Shown here: in pieces, positions 13,354-25,300 of the stretch
Layout of the letters: each line of letters opens with the position of its first letter
Position numbering within the stretch: the stretch's first letter is position 1
Assembly: GCA_019802505.1 (NCBI GenBank)
Contig: JAFMOC010000037.1
Location: 5,129,501-5,193,500, forward strand
Origin: Corydoras sp. C115
Lineage: Eukaryota; Chordata; Actinopteri; Siluriformes; Callichthyidae
Direction of reading: 5' to 3'
DNA: 64,000 nt
Notes under the pieces: model-generated
Database searches by the model: none
What the model was told of the DNA's origin: nothing
What the model saw: only the letters and a program-made list of their open reading frames with translations
Position numbers and translations under genes: made by a program

Positions 13354-16300
13354 ACTTACCCATCTTCCAGACAGTCGTTCATAATGTTTCCCACATCAGG
13401 AGTCTTAAGATATGATCCCCAAGAGAGTAACACGGAGGTGGGTGAGACAGTCCCTATCACCAAGTGAAGAGGCTTGTCCATGTTGATTTTACCTTTAAAA
13501 AACATATCAAGTAATATTTGCTGTAAGAATTTGAGCCTTTTGAGTTAATTATTTTAGAATACCCAGCATGGCCTAACAGCCATAACGATGCAGAAGTGAA
13601 AACAATTAACAAATCCCTTAAATAAGTTTTGATGTTATTTTGTCAGTTCAGTTTTTGATAAACAACATCAATTTAGTTTGTATTAAAAAATATATTTTCT
13701 TTGTTTTCATCTTAATTGTGTTGTCTCTGCTGATCTGCCAAAAACAGCATTTGAGTTATGATAGAAATTCAATGAAAGACTATTTTTAAACGACAATAAT
13801 ATTAAGGCTAATTGTAACACATGAATCACATGCTAGAAAAGGAAGAAAGTTTGGTTTGAGACGTAATTTAAAGGTATTTTTAGGAGCTGAGCTTTACTTT
13901 ACAAGATGTTAATTTTTATCTCATGGAAGCACTGGGAACATGTTATCAGTGATGTGACCTGGGGCCATCAGCTGTTTCGAGTCTCCCAATCAAGCCCCAT
14001 CCTGCTTCCCAGCACCAACCTACTAATTCTAATGCATCATCCCAGTATTCACTGTAAAGTGCATCAACACATTTTCACACAACTATGCAGGGTTAGCTGT
14101 CAGACTGAAATAAATCATAATAAAATGTGCTAAGTGTTTTAGATATTGTTGAGAGATATTGTGAAATTAAGTTTATTTGGGGAAATGAAATGTATTATGG
14201 CAAATATGGTTATTTTACTAATTCTGACAATAAAATAACCAATATAAAGTGGTTGTGCTTTAGTTATAACTCAAACATGTGGTAACTGTGCTTAGCTTTT
14301 GGTTATTATTTGAATCTTTCCCTTTTTTTTATTTATGATGCAGCTTTACCTGTACATTGTTTTTTCACATCGTTGGGTTTGATTGGCTGGACAGCAACTA
14401 GGTACTTGGGTTCAGCATCTAAAACATGAAAGGAGATTAAAAAAAAAAACATCTAAAATCAGATACACCATTTCAAAAGCAATTGCATTATTTCCAATAT
14501 GGTTGTCCATACCCTTTCATTACTGACAATGTGATATAAGACACTCACAAAACCATCATTACTTGCAAGTCAAACAATGAACAACATTGTCTAAATAATA
14601 ATATTATATATTAATTTAATAACATTACATGTTCCTTTCATGTTTTCCTATATTGTATGCCACCAAGTTGAAAAAAAAGCCAAGACAAAATAAATATCAT
14701 ACAACCATTTAGAGGACGGCACGGTGGCTTAGTGGTTAGCACGTTTGCCTCTTAGTGCTGGGGATTCCCATTTCGAATCCCAATCTGGGTGGAGTTTCCA
14801 TGTTCTCCCTGTGTCCACGTGGGTTTCCTCCGGGTTCTCCGGTTTCCTCCCACAGTCCAAAAACATGTATCAAGGTCAATTGAATTCTGTGTCTGTCTGT
14901 GTGAGTGTGTGCCCGATAGATTGGCACCCTGTCCTAGTTGTATCTGCCCAGCGCCCGAAACGTTTTCCCCTGAATGGGCATGGGGAACTCCCCCGTGACC
15001 CTAGTAGAGGATAAAGCAGAAGATAACGGATGGATGGATGGATGGACAACCCTAGACAGACCTTATTCTTGGTGTTTTAAAACCAGATGTTTTACCTCCT
15101 CAAGAAACAAAAACCTGATCAGTCCAAGCAATGAGCAGCCATAGGAGAACAGGAAAATACCCACAAAAACAAAGCAACCAGTTCAGTGTAACCTGTAATG
15201 AAAACGGTCGCTTGCAAAAAGAAAATCAGCAACACAACCTACAGTCATGGCCAAACGTTTTGAGAATGACACAAATATTATATTTTCACATGATCTGCTG
15301 CCCTCTGGTTTTTATGTGTGTTTGTCAGATGTTTTTATCACATACAGAAATATAATTGCAATCATATTATGAGTAACAAAAGCTTTTATTGACCGTTAGA
15401 ATGAGTTAATGCAGCAAGTCAATATTTGCAGTGTTGACCCTTCTTCTTCAGGACATTTGCAATTCTCCCTGGCATGCTCTCAATCAACTTCTGGACCAAA
15501 TGCTGACTGATAGCAGTCCATTCTTGCACAATCAATGCTTGCATTTTCTCAGAATGTGTAGGTTTTTGTTTGTCCACCCGTCTCTTGACCACAGGTTCTC
15601 AATGGGATTAAGATCTGGGGAGTTTCCAGGCCATGGACCCAAAATCTCTATGCTTTGTTCCCTGAGCCATGTAGTTATCACCTTTGCTTTACGGCAAGGT
15701 GCTCCATCATGCTGGAAAAGGCATTGTTGATCACCAAACTGCTCTTGAATGGTTGGGAGAAATTACTCTCGGAGGACATTCTGGTACCATTCTTTATTCA
15801 TGGCTGTGTTTTTAGGCAAGACTGTGAGAGAGCCAATTCCCTTGGCTGAGAAGCAACCCCACACATGAATGGTTTCAGGATGCTTTACAGTTGGCATGAG
15901 ACAAGACTGGTGGTAGCGCTCACCTCGACTTCTCCGAATAAGCTGTTTTCCAGATGTCCCAATCGGAATGGGGATTCATCAGAGAAAATGACTTTACCCC
16001 AGTCCTCAGCAGTCCACTCCCTGTACCTTTTGCAGAATATCAGTCTGTCCTAATGTTTTTTCTGGAGAGAAGTGGCTTCTTTGCTGCCCTCCTTGAGACC
16101 AGGCCTTGCTCCAAGAGTCTCCGCCTCACAGTGCGTGCCGATGCACTCACACCTGCCTGCTGCCATTCCTGAGCAAGCTCTGCACTGCTGGTAACCCATT
16201 CCCACAGCTGAAACACTTTTAAGAGACGGTCCTGGTGCTTGCTGGTCTTTCTTGGGTGCCCTGGAGCCTTTTTTGCAACAATGGAACCTCTCTCCTTGAT

Positions 16301-19300
16301 GTTCTTGATGATGCGATAGATTGTTGACTGAGGTGCAATCTTTCTAGCTGTGATACTCTTCCCTGTTAGGCCATTTTTATGCAGTGCAATGATGACTGCA
16401 CGTGATTTCTTTAGAGATAACCATGATTAACAGAAGAGAAACAATGATGCCAAGCACCAGCCTCCTTTTAAAGTGTCCAGTGGTGTCATTCTTACTTAAT
16501 CATGACAGATTGATCTCCAGCCCTGTCCTCATCAACACCCACACCTGTGTTAATGGAGCAATCACTGAAACAATGTTAGCTGGTCCTTTTAAGGCAGGGC
16601 TGCAATGAAGTTGAAATGTGTTTTGGGGATAAAGTTCATTTTCTAGGCAAATATTGACTTTGCAATTAATTGCGGTTAAGCTGATCACTCTTTATAACAT
16701 TCTGGAGTATATGCAAATTGCCATTATAAAAACTGAAGCAGTAGACTTTGTAAACATTAATATTTGCATCATTCTCAAAACTTTTGGCCATGACTGTACA
16801 GCAGTATAGCAGTAGTTCAGAGGCAGTGAAAAAAACACAAAATCGAGCACATGAGGAACTGAAAACCAATGCAAGGAACTAAACAGAAAGTGAACTTATA
16901 TAGGGGAATGTGGATGTGGCAAGTGAAGTAAAATAAGAGCCAGGTGAATGAAAAACTCAGGTGATGACCAGACCTAAAAGGAGAAAACAATCAATTCTGA
17001 GGATAAAGAGGAAAAAGTTGCAGTTATGACAAGTTGCTTGAAATGAGCTGCTTTTTTAGTTTTTCCAGCTGTCAGATCATTTCATCTGTTACCATAAGTC
17101 TCAGTGGGCGGAAATGTAGCTTTTGGTGTTTATTTGGAAATTGGGCCACATGTTAACCCTAGAAACAACAAAAATGTCTGCGAGACCAGGTGCAATGACT
17201 GCTGTTTGCCAAGAACAACTCTGATTTATGTCATATATTGATTTATGTTGGAGTGACTGAAAACTAAGTAAGACCACAGCAGTTAATTATCGGGTTGTAT
17301 TGCCATAGATTTAATTTAGAAGTAATTTAGGTGGGTAATTGGAGACTCAAAATTATTTAAATTGTGATATTTTTGTGCTTAATCTGAGAATATACATATT
17401 TCATAGTTCAAGTGTAATGCAGGTTGGTATTATGTAATGCTGGTGAATTTGCAGTTATGCTCCACATGTTCCCTTACACAAGCCAACACTGTTTCAACCA
17501 TCTGCCATACATATGCTTCTGATCCTAATCTCAATCTTATGGACCTATTTTGGCCTTTAAAGTGCTGGCTGTATGAAATAACAATTCCACTATGTGTTTT
17601 TACATTAGTTAAAGAGCAGAGCACAAAATACTCATGGGTCTCTACTCTTTTGTACAATAGAGTCTTTCTTTAATAAACTTGGAACAGACTAAGCAATTAG
17701 TGTCTTTCAAATGTAGAGGTCTGTAAGAACCTTATTTAACATATACTTTTAAACTTCTAACTGAACCCTTAGTGTTGGAATAAAATGGAAAAATCCAGAC
17801 AGACAGTGACCAAACAACACAAGATAACAAAGTTGAGGTAATGCTCTGGAACAGTGCCTGGAAACCCATATTGCCTTTGGATCTTTGTGAATTCCCTTAC
17901 TTCTATAGCACAAGACATGATGTACAGCATGTAGTGAATACTACTCTTATGTTCTCTGTAATAAATGAAAATAGGTCGCCCAGACATCTAACAACCAGTC
18001 TCCTGTATAATTAAGATTAGGTCTGAACTGTATATTCTTGAGTGTACAGATATGATTTAGAAACTCACACCATGTTGTACTATTGGCAAGGTTTCTGAGG
18101 AAAAAAAGAAAACATGTTACATAGCATTTACATGCATTTAGGAAACTTCCTTATGCAGAGTGTGTGAGGTCAGTCCTTCAAACAATTCAAGCAAATCAGA
18201 TTAGAGTGTCTTGTTCAAGGATCACACTGAAACAGATAGCAATTTAACCTTTTGGTCTACAGTTCAGTAGTGGTCAGTGCACACTGGGCTACTAATCGGA
18301 AGGTTAACAACATAATAACAAAACAATTACTATATTGTAATTAATTTGTCACTAGCTGAGTATAGTTTTGAACACATAGCTAAACATGTCCATAAAAAGT
18401 TGATATATCCACTGTCAAGTAGCTCGTTTTGCTACTCATCACAGAATATCTCCTAAACTAACATAGTTTTTACAGCCACTAAATGTATGGTGGTTTTGCA
18501 GTTATGCAACTATTTAAAAGTGTCTCTCACCTTGATAAGATCACACTCCATATATGTTTAGTAAGAGATCTTTTTGTCGAGAATCAACATCAACATTGTA
18601 CATATTTGTTGAAGGATGGCCAAATCATTTAAGACTTACCAATCTCAGTCTCATAGGGTTGGCCATTCTCTGGAAGCTGGATGAACTGCTTGGAATACAT
18701 ACTAGAGCCATAGCCCAGAATGTAGCCTTCAAGCTTAATGTCAGGATTGGGTCGGACAAACTTCAGAATTATTGTGTCTCCAGTTGCGTTTATTCGGACC
18801 TTCATATTCTGTCTTCTCACTAAGAAAAAAAAAAATCTTTTGTTAGTAAACAATTATAGTATAGTGGTTCTTAATATATCTCCAAAGAGCTGATATGATG
18901 CGAGTGGCAGCTTATTTCATCTTTATAAAGCTAGTGTTTGTGGTTTCTTCTTTAGCTGAATGAATTTCTGGACACAACTGATAATATGACACTATTTGTT
19001 TAGAATGATGGATATATGATTCAAAAAGAAATAATTGATTTGTCATGAAACACTGAACCTTCAGACTGTTAACAATCATAGCTAATTGCAACCATATTTT
19101 TTCTTCAGTTAGACTCAAAATTTATGAGCCTTTTTTATTTATGGGATACAAAATAAATGGTGAAAAGGACTGACAGTGTGTCATGCACATCATTTGTAAG
19201 ATGTTTTATATGACTACTAAAACCATATTAATTGTTCCTCCATTATCCAATTTATACTTATTGGAGTCTACCCCAAGAACACTGGCTTTGGACTAGATTG

Positions 19301-22300
19301 CAGTCAATTTGCTATTAGGGCCCTGCTTTGGCTAAATCGTTAGTTCATTCTCATAAATCCTTGTGACACCCTTGACAGCTAGGCCCATGGTTAACAGTTA
19401 TTTACAGCAAGCGGAAAAGCTGTTAGTCTTGTATCACCCTCCAAAATCCAAAAAGCCAGGGTGGCTAAGAAGACATTTTTCTTTTCCACAAGCACTCCCA
19501 TCTTTTTGACACACTACACTGAGCAAAATAGGCCAACGTTTCATGGTTTTAAAGTGGCACCATTGAATTCTGTGATATGCTGGATTCATGGTATTAGTCT
19601 GTATTTTAGGGCCTAAGATGTTTTGATTAAATACCTTCTTAGCCCTCAAATTTATTAATTAGATTGTTAGCATACATTATTATCAAAAATCTCCATTAAA
19701 CAAATGCTAAAATAATCTGTTACATTTCATTATTAACCTGAAAAAGAAGGGATTATACACAACCAGGAAATTAGTCAAGAACACTAATTTTGGTGTTTTT
19801 GGGTCGTAAAGTCTAATTTGCTAAGCCATCTTCTGAACAATGATGTAATCATTGTATACACACACACATGACCCATTAATTATATTTTAATGTAGGCTAG
19901 TAAGCTGGATCAGTGTTTTTGTTAGACTTTATGGCTGATAAATTTGCATATTGTAATAAGGACACTCCAAAAATCATTTTATAAGAGTTTAATGGTGTTT
20001 TAGGAAGTATATTATATTGTCACTTCATTCCAAGCAGTAACTTTACATCAACTAATTGAACTACACAAGGATTTAAATAGGATTATGAAATTTCTAAATC
20101 AATGTTCCCATTAATTTGCTATAGTTTTACTTGATCGAATGTATCACTAGAACAAGCTGTGAGCATTTTCCAGAAAGTGAATAAAGCCTTATTACAATGC
20201 TTATATTTGTGTGTTTATGAATCAATCAGAATCAGAATCAGATTTATTGTGTTTTTGTGATTTAAGTGATTTATACACAAGGAATGTGGTGTGGTAGATG
20301 TTGGCTGTACAGTAAACAGATTTACAATACAATATATACACAGACTTTAAACACTATACAATAAACAATATACAGTATATGATATACACATGTGCAAATG
20401 TTTCAAAAAAAGTATATGTGGTATATGAGGTGCAAGACAGTCAATGCTCATTCCAAACCTAGAAACACAAATAATAGCTGTGTAAGCTGTAATTAAAACT
20501 AAGAACTGAATCTAGCCAACAGATATAACATTGCTGTTGAGTTGCTGTGAAGTGTAACAAAATCTAATCAGCCTCCTATAGTCGGCACAGCTGCACAGGT
20601 GATGGATTGCTCTTGATAAACCAAGACCATTGTAGCTTTCCCACCAAAAAAAGAAATTAAATGAATGGCTTCACGAGGAAAGCCAAAAGAAATAATCAGT
20701 AAGTGGATTGTTTCAAACTCATTTACATCAGCTAGATCACATCTGTCCTTAACAATCATGGTCATGATGCAGATTCCTTCTGGATATTCAAGTTGTTTTG
20801 GAAAATTGAGGTTGCCATATGGTGGTTGAGATTATATCTCTTTTTCTTTGAAACTTCAGTAAATTTATAAACATGATACTTTGCTGAAGGCCCAGCCCGA
20901 TAAATACAAAACTGGAACCTACTCAGTTCTCATAGACTTTGCGTCTGATGATTTAGTCACAGCCCTAACTGTTTCTGCTTAACTGATTTATTAAGCAGTA
21001 ACTTCATTTACTAGAAAAAAATCTTCACTTTACAAAATGAAAATTATTAGCTGAACCCCCAGAGGGGCGCACATATAAATGCTGTGACTTCAGCAATTCT
21101 CAATATTGGAATGTCATGGTGAATCCATGAACTCATATAGCAAAACCCATCCTGGCGACACATAGTCTGTATTGGGTGGAAACTGCAGAATATTCCAGAG
21201 GTCTGCTTTTTAGCTGTAAATATATAAAATAACCTCTGGCACCATTATACTAGCTGAAACGAATTCTGCAGATGTGATCAATTAGTTTTAAAAGCAGTAA
21301 CTCAGTTAAGAGATAGAAATGATGGCCCAGAGGTCCAGATGGAATGAGGCTCTCCCATGGCCACATTTGAAGCATAATAATGTATGAAAAACGTTTTTGT
21401 GAAAAAAGCTAATTCTCACAATACAACTAATGCTTCTTAAAAATAAAATCCCCATCACAATCATAATAAGTAAAAACATATGCTACAATTAGGATGGGCC
21501 TTTTTCAGTTCTCAGAAACATCATATAACTGCAACATTTACACTAAATCTTACATTATATACAAAGTTGGGGATTTCCAACACTGACCTGTCTATCAGAT
21601 TACGAAGAGCACTGGATGGACGAATACATGAGGCAGAATTAATACCAAATTTGCAGTTAGTAATGAACAAATAGATAGAAAATAGTAAATGACCACAAAT
21701 CAAGGAACATTTTCAACGAATTTTTTAAAAATATGTCTGAACTTGAATGCAACTAATGCTATATTCAATTACATTTTATGTAAGTTTATGTATATAGCAC
21801 AATTTACAATAAAGCATTGTCTTAACATAGCTTTTCCAAACTCCCAATACCTAAACCTTCAAAAAGCAATGGCAATAAAACATTAAGAAAGAAACCTTAT
21901 TAGGACTAAGACCCAGTGGGGGACTCATCTATCTCTAACAAGGGTAACAGGTGTTAAACAATAATAAATTATAGATTATATACAGAAGTTCAGTTTAACA
22001 GATATGAAGTAAATATTCAACAGCAACCTAAAAGTAATTAAATCATTAGTCTTGGATCCAGCTCTGAGGTCATCTGTGAGGCATCACAGACCAAAATACC
22101 AGCATTAGTAAAAAATGTTGGGTACTTGCCAAAACTGAGTACTTAATAATACATACTAATATACTACTGATCTTACTACATTTGTTCTGCACGTCAACTT
22201 TAAGGAATTTAAACCCTGTAAACAACAGCTTGAACTCTGCAATGTAGGTAGGTTTCCCTCCATAAGCTGCTTGCTTCCACAGTATTTCTGTTGGAAGTTT

Positions 22301-25300
22301 TGATATAATGCAATGCATTAAATTCACTGTTCCATAATCATTCTATTAGAAGAACAAATAATTTAGGGCTTCGGACTGTTGTTTGCTGTATGACCCACAT
22401 TCTCCTGAAATGCAGCTCATATCAAACTAAGATGTACTTTTCAACGTGTTTCAGAAATGCTGGCATTATCTGGTATTTTTGTCCACCCACTAAGACTTGG
22501 TATTTTAGTATGTTCCCAAAACAATTATCTAATAACTTTCTGGCTTGTCTATGCAAACTGCATACTGCATATGGACAGCAATGTTATTTTTGATGATCAG
22601 CTATTTTTTTTCTTGCAACCCTGCCATGCACAACATTGTTGTCCAGTAATCTTCTGATAGTGGACTCATAAAAATAATATTAGCACATAAAAATCACATA
22701 TAAGTGAACAAGGTGTTCAGGTGCTTAGAAGTTCACTTGGGACCCATTGTGACCTGCTAAGTATTAAACACTGATTCTACAGTAAACTTTCCATTGTGCA
22801 AAAATATTTAAATTGTTAAGCAATAAACCTACAAATAAATAGAAATCCATGACTCAATGTAAGTTTGAACAGCTTTTAAAGGTAAACAAATGACAACACA
22901 AACAAAATGGAAATATTCAGTAGGTTGTGGTCAGCTTATGCTCCAACGCCAAAAAAAAAAAAAAGAAATGTACAAGAAATTCTCATTTGTTTTATACTAT
23001 ACTTTTACAGCTATTGAATAGGTAACTAGATTACTTATTTGGCCTCCAAAATCGATTTATGAGTTTGCTCACATCAACTCTTTCTCTCTCTTTTTTTTAG
23101 GAGAGGGTAGTGAACAGTTGAAATTAAAGTTGCTCTGGTATGGGTCTGTAAAGTTTCATTTTAAAGAGATTGTGAAATAGATCAGTGCATTACTTTAGCA
23201 CCTGTGATGATAGCACCATAACTGAGAGGAATATGCCTGGAGAGTACTTATAAGTGGCATATATTTCAATATTAATGGAATGTATTAAAATTCCATGTAA
23301 GTAATGTTTACAACCTATTCTGAGTGAAATCATTGTATTCTTAGATTCTTAGAGGAATTTAAACGTTAATTTAGATAGAGTTTAGGCTTTTGGCTTGTCA
23401 AGTCTTAAATGTAGCATTCTGTGTTATTGTAACCATACCTGCATTGTTTTTAAACAAAACCAAAAGATGATTTACTTAATATTAACTGGTACCAGACCAG
23501 ATTACTGTATGACATATTCATGAAATGACCAGATGAATTAAGTTTAATGGAACTAATAATATTGCTCTAAAATTCAATTAAATATTAGCATTAATAAGAA
23601 AATACGTGTATTATTTCTTTTATCCTTTTCAAACAACAAAATATCAAGTCCCAATCACAAAAATAAACTGTGACCTAACTGTGGGTGACCTTGCATAGTG
23701 ATTTGCAGTCAGTTCGTGCCTGGATTAGTATACATGCCCAATTGGGATTGTTATAGATGCCATATGTGTCCAGAGAATTGGAGCTTTTGAAAATCATTGC
23801 ATCCCAATTTTATAGCAAAGAACAGTGATATAGTTTGTCTTACTTTCAAAACTGACAGCCTTTACTCTCCAATAAAGTTGTTTTACAATTGTTTGAAATG
23901 TTTCAGTTTACATGTACTTACGTTTAATTGAGACAAGTCTGTGTTTTAAATAAGACTGTCAGATTCAATATGGGTGTTTACTGGAGTCAGAGCTGGGCTG
24001 CGACATAGATGGAATCTTTGTATGCTGTAGAATGAACATTTCTCCTAATGAAAATGAAATCAATGTTTAATTAGATATTCACATAATGTTAAAAGATAGA
24101 GTAGTTTGCTGATGTGCAGTTGGATGATGCTGGCAGAGGATCCTGATGTTCCTCTGAACTTCTTGACCTGCCTAATCATCAACAATACTGGTGCTCTGTC
24201 CCTTCTGTTGTCTTTATTATTTTCTTGTTGTAAAGCAGTTTGCACTTTTATTTCACTTTTACTTTATAATAAACAACTAGTATTTTTTGCAATTCTTCGT
24301 ACATCCAGACTAACATTTGACATTTTCCCTATAATACATAAACCATGTTTTGCACTTTCAAATGGACTAACTATTATTCTTCAAATATCCCCTGACTATG
24401 GAGTCTGGATATGGATTGTGATCTGTATTCTGTGTCATTCGATTTGTTTGTCTTAGCCTGCAATCATAATTCATTGGAAAACATAAAAAAACACTGAAAA
24501 TGAACTGCTTTACCTTCATTGACTTATGCATTTACCTAAATACAGTTATGTTTTCCAGTACCTCAACTAGCATCTAACCTGTCTTTACAGAAATGAGACA
24601 GCAAAGTACAGTGGAAAAAATTCATTTATTAAAATCAAAATGTGTAATGGCAATGGTAATATTTTTAAAACCCAAAGTGCCAATCCTGTCATATATTCCA
24701 GTATACTAATAAGTTCTTTTGGCCATCATCATGTAAGTTTACGTAATGTGGAAACTGGCAGAGCCAAAATGACATGATGGCATCATGACTGGACATAGAC
24801 ATTAACATCTAGCTGAATGAGCCAATAAATTGATGTAATGCTAAAAAATCAGATATTGGGATACTGCAAAAATCCCAAAAGCCCAAAATGCACTGAAATG
24901 TATTTACATGAATTCAATGATGCTTATAGCACATGCAGTTAAACCTGACTTGAGGACTTTACACCAGTTGAAAGAATGTTGAAATGTTTTCCACACTTGC
25001 TTCACACCAACAGACTTTAAGAATGTGCATTTGCTCAGAAAACAGATAAAAAACTTTAACATTTTAGTGGAAAGCACATACATTCAGTTTAAAAGGGGCC
25101 AGTGACCATGCAGAGAGCCCCGAGGACATATTTTGTTCTCAACATGTAGTAGACTCATTAACAAATTGCATGCAGATGAATTTTTGCATACGTTTGAGCA
25201 GGTCTTTTAAGCACATGGATATGCACAAGAATGCAAGAACAGTCCAAAAGAACAAGGCAACCCAGAAACAATCAAAATGTGTGTCTTGCAGATTGGCTTA

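Larger units (their letters stand above)
12771..14349. other. abi3bp introns around exon 4
   Basis: Introns 12771-13359 (589 nt, with the long TG/CA array at its exon-4 end) and 13493-14349 (857 nt, AT-rich). Nothing else is seen. Confidence 0.55.
14419..18639. other. abi3bp intron 2, 4.2 kb
   Basis: It contains a SINE (14710-15046), a complete but inactive Tc1-like element (15242-16796), a doubtful transposase-like scrap near 17500, a candidate 24-nt microexon (18071-18094) and a decayed tRNA-like SINE piece (about 18125-18300). Confidence 0.6.

Noticed and set aside
17437..17673. Transposase-like DPNLNLMDLFWPLK string
   Set aside because: It is reminiscent of the Tc1/mariner SPDLNPIE block, but too short and diverged, with no ends visible.
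22390..22680. Possible transposon remnant near AGTAATCTTCTGATAGTGGA
   Set aside because: A vague likeness to fish transposon sequence only; no coding or terminal structure to support it.
24106..24456. 116-codon hydrophobic plus-strand frame in abi3bp intron 1
   Set aside because: No splice context, no recognisable family and AT-driven Leu/Ile/Phe composition. It may be part of an old repeat.
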